NCBI GenBank assembly: GCA_030295235.1
Contig: AP026125.1
Coordinates: 62,001-126,000, forward strand
DNA from: Fistulifera solaris
Taxonomy: Eukaryota; Bacillariophyta; Bacillariophyceae; Naviculales; Stauroneidaceae
Reading direction: 5' to 3'
DNA: 64,000 nucleotides
Part shown: positions 24,737 to 34,035 of the stretch, piece after piece
Position numbering within the stretch: position 1 is the first letter of the stretch
Layout of the letters: every line of letters begins with the position of its first letter
Notes under the pieces: generated by a model
Database searches by the model: none
Seen by the model: the letters and a program-made list of their open reading frames with translations, nothing else
What the model was told of the DNA's origin: nothing
Program-made: the position numbers and the translations under genes

Positions 24737-25729
24737 TTAAGTAGCCTCGGCTGCTACGGCCTCTGCAAGCAACTCCGACTCCTCTTCATAGTGCTGCACG
24801 ACCACCCCATCTTCTGTCAACAAGAAAGACATTAAAACATGGTGCCTTTCCCCCAGCTCGGCGGTGGTTAGGTTGGCCTCGATCCTTGAGCCTATTGTCA
24901 CCAAGACCGTTCCAACTCCTCCTAAGGAGGATGACAGCAACTCAATACCGTCCCTTGTAACGATCGCAAAGTTTCGTTGGTATCCTACAACAACTCTTTC
25001 CATACCGAATTTTTGAGAGTCTCCAACATCGCCATCAGCGAGACAATCTTCGTCACTGAGCCAGTCTTGGCGTCCGGTTCCCCACTCTTTAAAAGCCCGT
25101 TCGAAGATGGACCTTTCTTTGTGCTTCTCCCACAGCCACACAATGTTGTGTTTGATGGTGCCTACAGTATCATAGTCGGTACTTGAGCCAGTGATTGCCC
25201 CCACTGTGTTGACATTTGGTCCGCGATGTACCCACCCCTCTGATGGCGGTGTCATGTTGAAAGGCACGATGTAGTCATGAGTGTCGTCCACTGCTACTAC
25301 GTACCGTTCATCCCACTGCCTCAAGCTCCTCTCACCCGTGTAGACGTTTGTAAAATAGACACGGGATGCAGTCGCCCTACTTAGGTAGACAAGGTCACTC
25401 AACCAGATCATACACGTTCCGATGCCTACCTCCTCATCAAGCACCTGCGTAGCGCCGAGTGTGTGCTGGCGCAAGGTGGCCGTAATTTTATCCACGCGGG
25501 TGTAATTGACAGTCACTTCACGGCCGTTCAGTAAGGGCAACAACGTGATGCGCAGCCAATTATTTAAATCAACATCGGTGTCAGAATTGCTCGCCGCGGA
25601 GCCGACATTCTTCACAAACACGTTACTACCATCATAATCGCAGTGGAGCGATATCGTGCGGCCAATTGGGCGCTCTGCTGCGACGCGAGCTCCCCAAAAG
25701 TCCGCGTGTCGTAGTGAGGACCTATCCAT
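24737..25729 (-). CDS. Unrecognised 330-aa protein in a compact, possibly foreign cluster
   Basis: Long clean frame; an ATG at 25810 would add 27 low-complexity residues, but ATG 25729 (ACCATGG) has the better context. The protein looks folded: mixed hydrophobic and charged residues throughout, with blocks such as WLSDLVYLSRA, RVYFTNVYTGERSLRQWDERYVVAVDDTH, IFERAFKEWGTG and GYQRNFAIVTRDGIELL, and an acidic/Ala tail. No Walker, protease, polymerase or zinc motif is seen. A virus structural protein or mobile-element protein is possible, which is inference from context only. I do not recognise the family. Confidence 0.55.
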   Translation of the reverse strand: MDRSSLRHADFWGARVAAERPIGRTISLHCDYDGSNVFVKNVGSAASNSDTDVDLNNWLRITLLPLLNGREVTVNYTRVDKITATLRQHTLGATQVLDEEVGIGTCMIWLSDLVYLSRATASRVYFTNVYTGERSLRQWDERYVVAVDDTHDYIVPFNMTPPSEGWVHRGPNVNTVGAITGSSTDYDTVGTIKHNIVWLWEKHKERSIFERAFKEWGTGRQDWLSDEDCLADGDVGDSQKFGMERVVVGYQRNFAIVTRDGIELLSSSLGGVGTVLVTIGSRIEANLTTAELGERHHVLMSFLLTEDGVVVQHYEEESELLAEAVAAEAT

Positions 25730-25859
25730 GGTCGGCGTTCGCAATCTCCTTGCGGTTTCGTTCTTTTTTTTCTGTGTCTCTGTACTGTCTCGCGTTCTGA
25801 GAAACAGCACCTTGGTTCGGCCTAAGTTCTCCAGACAGACTATTATCTATTATTTGTAC

Positions 25860-26246
25860 CTTGTACCTCAACAATAATTAGAATTATGGTAGCTTTTCTT
25901 CGTTTTGTTTTTTTTTTTGTTCGATCCCCCATCCCCCGTGTCCCGTGTTCTTACTTTCGACTTCCGAGTTCAACTTCCGAGTTCCGGCTTCCGAGTTCTG
26001 AGTTCTTTCGTGCTTGTGACTTGTGACTTGTGACAGGTACCGTACCGGTACCCGATACGGTACACGGTACAAGTACCAGCAGTAAATTTATTTGACGCGG
26101 GACGCGGGACTCCCGCCACGGGACGCAGACGTAAGATTTGTACCAGAACGTCTGTCACACGGTCACAGTACCAGGTACCAGTAATGTAAAAAAGAAGAAT
26201 GTTGTTCGACAACATCGCGCACCGCGCACCTCTCTATGATCTATGA
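25860..26246. repeat. Low-complexity intergenic region rich in GTACC palindromes and short direct repeats
   Basis: Contains a T10 run at about 25910, repeats of TTCCGAGTTC and GTGACTT, palindromic GGTACCGTACCGGTACC-like sequence at about 26034-26070, and GACGCGG repeats at 26095-26130. No gene is seen. Confidence 0.6.
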
Positions 26247-26894
26247 TTGACTCTACTACTACTACCAGGTAGCAGCAAGCAGCTGCAAGAAAAACATGTT
26301 CCGCGAAAGCGCCGAAAACTGAATTACCATTTCACACCAAAAGTCGTGTTTGTTGAACACAAAAGCCCAAATACGAAGGTTGCTGAGGGTATTATTCAAA
26401 ACAATTTATTGAAAGGACAAGCTATGGAGCAAAATGGATTTGGTCTCACACTGGGCTGGCATTTAGCAAGGTATGACCTTACAAATGGTTCGCCCCATGT
26501 CGACGCAGCCATAATCGACGAAATGCGCAACACGATGTATATGCTGCTAAATAGCAACAACATCGGCAACCTCTACGACAATGACCAAAGAGTGCTCATC
26601 CAAAATATCTTGAACCATTTTGCTGCAAGAAATGAGATGCCGACGCGTAACGCAATCCTAATTGGGATTTGCGCGTTCAGAGCATCGCTCATTGGTGCAT
26701 CAACGAGACCGGAAGACAATCTAGAGATGACAGACCTTGCTTTCAGTGCTCTTATGGACGTTGACGCCGCGACTATTGGCGATAGGGAGCATTTCTTTGA
26801 TCAACTCCGACAAGCAAACCCCGGAAACATTGTCGAACTCACGGATTTTCTTGCGTCTCTTGCACTCATTGCGAGAAGGGCGGCACTCCATTGA
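26247..26894 (+). CDS. Hypothetical protein, up to 215 aa
   Basis: A frame with a basic N-terminus (QEKHVPRKRRKLNYHFTPKVVFVEHKSPN) and a mainly helical body (DAAIIDEMRNTMYMLLNSNN, VLIQNILNHFAARNEM, LIGICAFRASLIGASTRP, LTDFLASLALIARRA). Start uncertain; ATG 26424 (MEQNGFG) is an alternative. No family recognised. It converges with the minus-strand gene at 27106-27795. Confidence 0.5.
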   Translation: MTLLLLPGSSKQLQEKHVPRKRRKLNYHFTPKVVFVEHKSPNTKVAEGIIQNNLLKGQAMEQNGFGLTLGWHLARYDLTNGSPHVDAAIIDEMRNTMYMLLNSNNIGNLYDNDQRVLIQNILNHFAARNEMPTRNAILIGICAFRASLIGASTRPEDNLEMTDLAFSALMDVDAATIGDREHFFDQLRQANPGNIVELTDFLASLALIARRAALH

Positions 26895-27105
26895 AGTTCG
26901 TGATGGCTGTGTTCGAGGTGCTTTACAGTTTGCGGGCTCGACACAACTGGAACATCCCTCAGCGAGAACAACAAGGATGAAAGGGTAAGGCAGGCGAGGC
27001 TCATGCCATAAAATCTAAAACCTAAAATATATCACGAACTATGGTGCAGCGGTAGAGTTAGTCACATTTTCTAAGTTCATTGAATCGATTTTGTTCCTTA
27101 AGTCA

Positions 27106-27795
27106 TCAGGCACACCGGTACACCCTCGGTAATGTCTCCACCTCGCATGTTGATTTGACTCTATTTCCTCCTTTATAGCCTCTATTCGGTATTAAAACCA
27201 CGTATAGCAACAACGAGAGAGGCAATTGCAGCCACAAGAACAATAACAAAGTTGACCACACCCAGAGCAACGTTGATTTTTGTCTCCACGGATCGCTTCC
27301 GATGACGTATCGGAATCCAGCAAGGTATGCCTGAGATATCATCTTCTCATTTTGCACTCGGAGGTGGATCGGTTGTGCTGCCACTACAAAAGCCCCAAAG
27401 TAATGCTGCCAGCTATCAAACGGGATTCTAGGCGGTACGTTTGTTGCGCCTCCAAAGTATTGTGATGGGGGTTGGTTCACAGCAATGTCTGCTTCCCGAA
27501 GTAAGTGAGCGATGATTTGTTGAAGATCATCCACTCCCGTCTCTTGCAAATTTCTGACATAAAGATCTCGTAATGCTTGTGGCATCATTTCACGGCCGTA
27601 GACCTCTTCGAAGACAGGGGTGTAAAACTTTACCGGAAGATGTTTTTCCAATTCAATAATGCGATTAATCACTTTGATCAGAGCCACAAGAGTGCGAGCA
27701 TCTGTATGTAGCGTCAGCTCAAGTTCTGCCAAACATTCCAAATGCGCCGCAAAGAGAATGTAAAAATCCTTCGGGTGGAGCTGCTGCGCAGCCAT
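27106..27795 (-). CDS. Hypothetical protein with C-terminal membrane anchor, 229 aa
   Basis: Begins MAAQQLHPKDFYILFAAHL. Mostly helical soluble part of ~165 residues (LVALIKVINRIIELEKHLPV, ALRDLYVRNLQETGVDDLQQ), then one strong hydrophobic stretch at about 178-205 (LLWVWSTLLLFLWLQLPL onward) and a short basic tail. This suggests a single-pass or tail-anchored membrane protein. No family recognised and no frameshift seen. Confidence 0.5.
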   Translation of the reverse strand: MAAQQLHPKDFYILFAAHLECLAELELTLHTDARTLVALIKVINRIIELEKHLPVKFYTPVFEEVYGREMMPQALRDLYVRNLQETGVDDLQQIIAHLLREADIAVNQPPSQYFGGATNVPPRIPFDSWQHYFGAFVVAAQPIHLRVQNEKMISQAYLAGFRYVIGSDPWRQKSTLLWVWSTLLLFLWLQLPLSLLLYVVLIPNRGYKGGNRVKSTCEVETLPRVYRCA

Positions 27796-28721
27796 CTCAT
27801 TAGTAAAAGAAACAGTATATGTTCTGATCGTACCAGACTAAAGCAGACTGCAAGTGCAATTCGCAATTTTAATCAACGGATCGGCGTTTTGTCGAAAAAA
27901 CGAAATTTGTCGCGACGGAAGAGATGGCCAAGGAGTATAGTCGCAAGTAATGTACCAGGAAACGTAGACTTCTACGTAGCCCTTTATTTACACGGTCACC
28001 ATAACCAAGACTCTGTTGACCATAACCTTACGACGCACGAACCAGTTGAAGTGAAATGACCACAAGTTCGGAGGCTTTCATCCGTCAGCCTCCGCCCCTA
28101 TCTCAATTCATCACACAATCTAAGAGACCATTACATCTCTACATCCTTTACACCTCTATTGCATCATTAGATCCTTTAGTTAACATCCAAGTAAGTCATC
28201 ATTCGTTCACGCAAAGCTTATTTTGTTTATCAGACCCACGCTCGCTGACGAGCTTCAATGCAAATGAAAAATCAGGCCAGGAAAGACTTCACAGTCATGC
28301 TAAAGACGGTCACTGCATCTTCACGATCAGCCGTTTACAGCGTCAATCATTGTGCCATCGAGCCAATTGACAGGTGTATGCGTGCACACCATCATGTTGC
28401 ATAAAAGAAAACGACCACGCCAGGCCAGGCCAGGAAAACACAAATGAAAAGTGTAAATCATGCCATGCAAAATGCAAAAGCAAATGAAAAAATTATCTCA
28501 CGCATACGGGCTTTAAACCCTTAATATTACAATCAGGCCAGGCCACGCAATGAGCTTCGAAAGCTTTCAACTTCTCGCACCTCACGATCAGCCGCAGACG
28601 GTTCACCTCTGCATGGTCCTCTCGCGGCATCAGTGACGATGCACCCGAAGGCGGCGGTCTTTCGACTGCCCAACGCATCGCGAACGGACGTCTTTATGAA
28701 CAGTTACGAGCGTCGTTCAAC
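27796..28721. other. Intergenic/repeat-derived region
   Basis: No convincing gene. CAGGCCAGG motifs recur at about 28274, 28421 and 28533, with repeated AAATGAAAA. This may be the 5' part of the retroelement fragment that follows. Confidence 0.4.
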
Positions 28722-29868
28722 ATGACAACGCAGGATCTTGACCAGGATATTAAGACGATCAGCAAGATGGTGCCACCGATCGTGGTGGCCCCTGCGGTCC
28801 GAACCAAACTCCAGGCATTCATCGAGTGGGTGAAGCAGTGCTTCCGCTGCCTTCAAACCCCGGAGACTTCACGTCTTTCCAACGAATCAGGCACTATTTC
28901 TCACGTACGAACAGGCAGACCATGAAGCATTCGTCCACGCTCCAAAACTTTAGCGACAATTGCAAAGCCGGATAAGTTCCGTAACAACCAGTCTTGGCCA
29001 GACTTTGCAGCCCAGTTTACAAACTACCTTCGCCAGCTCCCTGGACGCCTTGGGCATCCACTTGTCTACGTTATTCGCTGACGAGGGAAGACCCCGAGTT
29101 CGATCCCGATGAACGCATCACTGCCCAAAACCGCTACATCGCCGCTGCAGCACTCGCCGGTCCTGCATTTGAGTCCGACTCCATGGAGGTGCACACGTAT
29201 CTCCTTGCCCTTATTGCAGGAAATACTCGTGCTGAAGGTGCCACGCAACAGTTTAAGTCCAAGCTATGCGGCCGTACCGATTGGTTCGCACTGAAAGCTT
29301 TGTTCGGCTGTAGGTGCATTCAAAATCGAAATCGTCAATGCCGAAACCACTCTTGACACCATGATGTACCATGGTGAAAAGGATGGGCGCCTCCCTTGGA
29401 CCACCTTCGAAAGCAGGCTCGTAAAAGCATTCCACGACAAGAACAAGAATGCTCGGGAAGGAACTGTTGTGTATGACGACATCGAAAAGATCAAGAAGCT
29501 GTTGAAAATGATCAAACCATGCAGCCAGTTCGCGCGACGTAGCGATTTCCGTTCAGCGAGACCTCGGCAAGCCCAACTATGGCGATATGACCTTTGAGGC
29601 CGTACTTGCTGACATGCGGAACATCATCGTCACAGAAAACAAGGACGTAACAGGCAAAGGACGCAACGTGGGAAATACAAATTCCACACGCCAGCAGCAT
29701 AAGAACGCAGGAAATGGGGGACGTGGCGGCAGAGGCGGCCGTGGAAAACGGTGGCCGAGGCCAGCCCTTCACGCACGGTGGACGAGGGCGCGGAGGACGC
29801 GGTGGGCGCGGTGCACACCGTTACAACAAACCACGCGCTCATCCCGACAACTACAAACTGACACTTAA
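28722..29868 (+). pseudogene. Copia-type retrotransposon gag fragment, frame-broken
   Basis: Successive plus-strand frames make one gag-like protein: AVRTKLQAFIEWVKQCF, then YLLALIAGNTRAEGATQQFK and GRTDWFALK, then (another frame) GAFKIEIVNAETTLDTMMYHGE with WTTFESRLVKAFHDK, then MTFEAVLADMRNI, and a Gly/Arg-rich RGG tail at 29710-29830 expected to bind nucleic acid. The order (a GA...A..L..M.Y.GE block followed by TFE and a K..LL..I helix) resembles Gag of diatom CoDi elements. At least three shifts are needed. No protease, integrase or reverse transcriptase follows, so it is a truncated or non-autonomous copy. Confidence 0.55.
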
Positions 29869-30261
29869 CAGTTTATGGGGCATTTTCGTTTCATTTTGGA
29901 GAATGAACCGAGTTTCTACAAAAACAGGAGATAGTGACTGCTCTAAATAAAGTAAACCGGATTGAGAGTAATAACGAAAGATCGACGCAAATGACGAGGT
30001 GCGTGCGGGCCGATGACCGATGACGACACATCATGTAACAAGTGCACCTCATTTTTTTAGCGATGGGTGACGCACGGAGCGTAAGACCCGAGTGAAAACC
30101 AGTCCGTCGCACTGGTACAGACAGTTTTCTAAGGCCACATATCGACAGAATACTAAGCTCGTCTGTAGGTTTTATAGAACTAAAGAGGAGGAAAGAGAAG
30201 ATCTTTGTGACTGTTTTTACTCGCTTATCACTTACTCGCTTGTCAACAGGATTTCGATGTG

Positions 30262-31204
30262 TTAGCACATGACAACACCATATGTTGCATTCAAATACTC
30301 GTATTGCCAGTGGGTATAAAACGACTTGGAGTAGTCTAAATGTGCCAATCGAAAATTTTCCCTCGGTAGGAAATACTGTATTGACACCCACACTTTCTTG
30401 AATCAACACATGGCCGGGTTCCAACAAACGCACTAGCCATTGGCAAATTTCCATTCGCAATGATATGGGTAGGCTTCTCAGCAGCTGCAGCATCCGAATA
30501 TACTGATCCGGATCATAAGAGGATCCAGTTAGTGCTCTTCCGTAGTCGCTGAGCAGCTTAAACGATACAGCATAGTAGCTCGACACAAACTCTTCTAACT
30601 CAACTTCTAAAGCACCATCATCCTTAGCTTGACTCACGGCGAGATAACGCACCACACAACGCCCCAATTCATCATGATCTGTGCCACTCAAGCAAGGTGC
30701 TCCTCTCTTGATTCCAAATAACAATGATGATATTTCGTCCATGAGTATCTTTACATTAGTGGCCGTGGAGGTAGCGTTGGTTCCAAGAAGACCCGTCATT
30801 TCGGCGACATATTCCCATCGACGAGCAAAGTCGGAACTATACGTTCCAGTCACACTGTTCTTCCACTTCTGTCCAACATGCTTACGGTAATAGCCTTTGC
30901 CAGTATGCAAACGAGGATCTTGAAACAGCTGTTTCAGTTCCTGTAGCGTGACATCGCGTCGGAACAGCTGTGTCTTCCCCTTTGTCGGGTGACTGAGACA
31001 GGTACCGACGGTTCCCGTCGAATAGTAGACATTGATGCGAGCACGGTCCCTGCGGAAGGAAATGACACGACTGACATCATTGAGCATGATCTCCGTGTAG
31101 CGAAATGCATAAGCGATTTCGCGGACTTGTGAGATGGTAAACCGATCCTTGGATACAATGTATCCAATCTGCACAGATGGCGAAGAAGTATATATGATGG
31201 TCAT
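30262..31204 (-). CDS. Hypothetical protein, tandem paralogue A (one-base frame break near the 3' end)
   Basis: Paralogue of the gene at 31624-32520. Shared blocks: AQVREIA-like helix, RINVYYSTGTVGTC, GKTQLFRRDVT, ELKQLFQDPRLHTGKGYYRKHVGQKWKNS and RRWEYVAEMT. The open frame would run to 29891, but the paralogue shows that it leaves its frame at the extra base in GAGGGA (C3 on plus, 30360-30362). One base fewer gives DYSKSFYTHWQYEYLNATYGV and a stop at 30262-30264, matching the other copy's C-terminus. No enzyme motif is recognised. The Tyr/Gly/Thr-rich central block followed by a basic Lys/His/Arg patch may bind nucleic acid, which is inference. Confidence 0.65.
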
Positions 31205-31623
31205 TATTTGGCGTGTTTCTATTGGTGAACGAAAATTTAGTTAATGAGTTCTTCAATGATTGTCAAATCATGAAAAATGACCACGATCTGCTTGTTCCAA
31301 ACGAAATGTGTGATTTGTATTTTGTGAATCTTTGGCCGCTTTGTCCGAAAAAATGTCACGGAAGAAAAAGCGACGGCTGAATAAATGTCGGACATGCGAA
31401 GGTGCTACGGGCGGAGCTACCGACGAGGCACAGACAAAATGCATTGAAGCGTATAGGTATAGACTTGAAAACAGAAGTAGAAGTAATCAACTGAAATGAT
31501 CAACTATGTAATATTATAAACCAGTCGAACATTTTCACAATAATCAATTGTCACCTACATTGAGAAAAGCGGTATTGGATTAAAGTCGAGTCACTGACGG
31601 CGTGATTAGCACTCGTCTAGAAT
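31205..31623. other. Intergenic region between tandem paralogues
   Basis: AT-rich; serves as 5' flank of paralogue A and 3' flank of paralogue B. Nothing else seen. Confidence 0.45.
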
Positions 31624-32520
31624 CTAGCTCATAATCACTCCGTAGGTCAAATCCAAATACTGGCATTGCCGCTTGGTGTAAAAAAACTTGGAATATTCCA
31701 AATGCGGCAATCTCACATTCTCGTCGGTCGCACACAATTTTTTTTTCTTGTTTACTAGCACATGATCTTCTTCCAGCATCCCCACTATCCAAGCACAAAC
31801 TTCCACGCGCACGGGCTTGGGTAAAGTACGGAGTAGCCCTGCGAGTCGGTTCATTTGTGTCGCATCACTGCCATTGATGTGGGCCGCATAGTCACTGAGT
31901 GGTTTCACCGACGAAATTTCATCTTTCGCAGCAACTCCTTTGGCCCCATCTTGAATGGCTTGTTTGACAACGAGAAAGCGCAGGACGCATCGTTCTAAAG
32001 CTTGAGGATTGTTGCGATTGAGACGAGGCGCTTGTTTCGACGTGCCAAACAGCAACGTATACACTTCGTCCATGAATTTCTTCAAAACAGCTGTATCTGC
32101 CTTTGAATTCGTCATTTCGGTCACGTATTCCCAGCGACTCGCAAAATCGGAAAGAAAGGTACCTGTTTGACTGTTTTTCCACTTATGTCCGGCGTGCTTG
32201 CGGTAATAGCCTTTGCCCGTGTGTTGGCGGGGATTTTGAAACAGTTGCTTCAATTCGGGCGGTGACAAGTTGCGGCGAAAGAGTTGTGTTTTGCCTCGGA
32301 CGGGATGATTGACACAAGTTCCGACGGTTCCAGTCGTATAATAGACATTGATGCGGACATTATCTTTGCTGAAGGAAATGCCCCGACTGGTTTCATTGAG
32401 ACTAATTTCTTTGTAGTGATGTTGCTTGGCGATTTCGCGGACTTGGGCAATCGAATAGCCCTTGTCGGCATCCTCTTGCCCGACAAGGGCAACGTAGCCA
32501 GTCGTATGAATCATAACCAT
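31624..32520 (-). CDS. Hypothetical protein, tandem paralogue B, 298 aa
   Basis: Clean frame. It shares with the neighbour RINVYYTTGTVGTC, HPVRGKTQLFRR, HTGKGYYRKHAGHKWKNS and the C-terminal LEYSKFFYTKRQCQYLDLTYGV. The N-terminal ~50 residues (GYSIAQVREIAKQHHYKEISLNE) look like a small alpha/beta unit. The middle (DEVYTLLFGTSKQAPRLN, LRFLVVKQAIQDG) is helical. Because both copies keep the block around YYTTGTVGTC almost identical while linkers diverge, this block is probably the functional core. Family not recognised. Confidence 0.7.
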   Translation of the reverse strand: MVMIHTTGYVALVGQEDADKGYSIAQVREIAKQHHYKEISLNETSRGISFSKDNVRINVYYTTGTVGTCVNHPVRGKTQLFRRNLSPPELKQLFQNPRQHTGKGYYRKHAGHKWKNSQTGTFLSDFASRWEYVTEMTNSKADTAVLKKFMDEVYTLLFGTSKQAPRLNRNNPQALERCVLRFLVVKQAIQDGAKGVAAKDEISSVKPLSDYAAHINGSDATQMNRLAGLLRTLPKPVRVEVCAWIVGMLEEDHVLVNKKKKLCATDENVRLPHLEYSKFFYTKRQCQYLDLTYGVIMS

Positions 32521-33219
32521 CGTTCAAATATAACAAAAGAGTCTTCGCTTGTAACCCACGCCAAAAAGGTCGTCGGAGCTTTTGGATGTGAAAAGATCTT
32601 CCGATCGTGAGAGGATCACGGCGGATCGGCGGATCGGCGGATCGCAAGGAAAGGGTCACGGTCACGCTCTTAGGTCACGGCGGTCACGGGTCACTCGCTC
32701 GGAGTCTGGAATTCGGCATTCGGAATCATCATCATCATGGAGTTTTTCTTCGAGACACTCTTCTATTTGTTTCTGTTTCTGGTTTCTGGCGCTGCAAGTT
32801 GAACAATAATGTTGAACATTAGCGCGGAATGACCCGAAGGGAGACATAAAACCCTTTGCTCGATAGTCGATGTACTGATCCGATGACTGCTGACTGTTGA
32901 CTGGTAAGAAGGTGAGGTCACTTTAATGCTATGACTTGCACTTGACAGTTGTCTTCTGTACACTTCGTTTTATCCATTTTTTGTAGACTACTCATTACTT
33001 TACAGGAATCCCGAGGAACATCATTGAGAGGCGACACGGAAATCATCTTCTGCAGCGTTCTGCGGTCCCTTTTTGCTTTGCAGTTGTGTGAACCCGTTTC
33101 CATAACAATAATAATCAACTCCTCGAATCCCTGTCATCTATTCTGGACAATTCGACGACGCTGAATTCATTTTTCGCATTCAATCTCTCATCAGATCAAC
33201 CGATCAATCGCTTTTCAGC
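32521..33219. other. Intergenic region with short tandem repeats
   Basis: Three CGGATCGG-type units lie at about 32619-32646 and GGTCACGG units at 32650-32690. Small overlapping ORFs are not protein-like. The 3' part is the presumed 5' region of the retrotransposon. Confidence 0.45.
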
Positions 33220-34035
33220 ATGGACAACCATGGTTCAAACGCTGCATCGCAGCCGAATCGGCGATCCGTGAGTTTTGGCGAAACATCAATCCATCTAGTC
33301 GACCCTGATCAACTGACATATTCGAGTACTACTCACCAGCCAGTAAAAGGTACTAGAACGCGGAACACTAGGAAGCAGAGTACTAAGTCAAAAATTCATT
33401 TAGGACCAAACGCCAACGCATCCCGATGCTGCAAATGTACTCCAAAGGCCCACTGCAAAACAAATAGATGCCGCTGCAAGCAAAATGGTATTTACTGTAC
33501 AAATTGCCAATGTTCCGACTGCCATAACAAAGATCGTCTTCAAACCACTCACACTATCAACGGAAGAGAAATCATGGTGGAATTTTGCCAACCGGTTGGA
33601 CTTGGACCTCAGGACACGAACCCTAACCCTGCTAACAATGACACGGGAAATGAGACGATCCAAATCCAAAACAGTAATCGCGAAGTCATCGACTCACAAC
33701 CTCAACCAGTACAAAACCAGGAATACCAGGAAACAGGACATAATGACACCATTCAAGTTGAAGTTCACGACGGCACTCCTATTGACTTCCGAAGTGATGA
33801 CAGTGACGAGGGCGAAGACGGAGAAGAAATGTATGACCGACACACTAACTCAACATTCAACCAACTTTCTACACCGGAACCTGATGCTGACCTCCCGGGA
33901 TTTGTTGACACGGAATCACATCAAACTATCCGTCAAGTTTTCGGCGACCACATCCACGATAATGATGGAACACACCTCACAGGAGGACTGCCCGAAGAAG
34001 TTGACAAAAATGGCAAGACTGGTACAAATCCCTAA
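33220..34035 (+). CDS. Retrotransposon ORF1 with CXC (Tesmin/TSO1-like) cysteine cluster
   Basis: 271-codon intact frame. The N-terminus carries RRSVSFGETSIHLVD. Residues ~68-103 hold nine closely spaced cysteines in CCKCTPKAHCKTNRCRCKQ followed by NGIYCTNCQCSDCHN, the spacing of half a CRC/CXC DNA-binding motif. The rest is polar and acidic (DDSDEGEDGEE). It sits directly before the reverse transcriptase reading frames on the same strand, so it is best read as the element's ORF1, a nucleic-acid-binding protein. It could instead be an independent CXC-domain host gene. Confidence 0.6.
   Translation: MDNHGSNAASQPNRRSVSFGETSIHLVDPDQLTYSSTTHQPVKGTRTRNTRKQSTKSKIHLGPNANASRCCKCTPKAHCKTNRCRCKQNGIYCTNCQCSDCHNKDRLQTTHTINGREIMVEFCQPVGLGPQDTNPNPANNDTGNETIQIQNSNREVIDSQPQPVQNQEYQETGHNDTIQVEVHDGTPIDFRSDDSDEGEDGEEMYDRHTNSTFNQLSTPEPDADLPGFVDTESHQTIRQVFGDHIHDNDGTHLTGGLPEEVDKNGKTGTNP

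Noticed and set aside
28380-28560. CRISPR-like or satellite array from CAGGCCAGG repeats
   Set aside because: Repeats are short, unevenly spaced and without spacer structure.
29891-30261. Apparent C-terminal extension of paralogue A, giving a 437-codon frame
   Set aside because: The paralogue at 31624-32520 matches a different frame after 30360, ending at a stop at 30262. The extension is a read-through after a one-base error.
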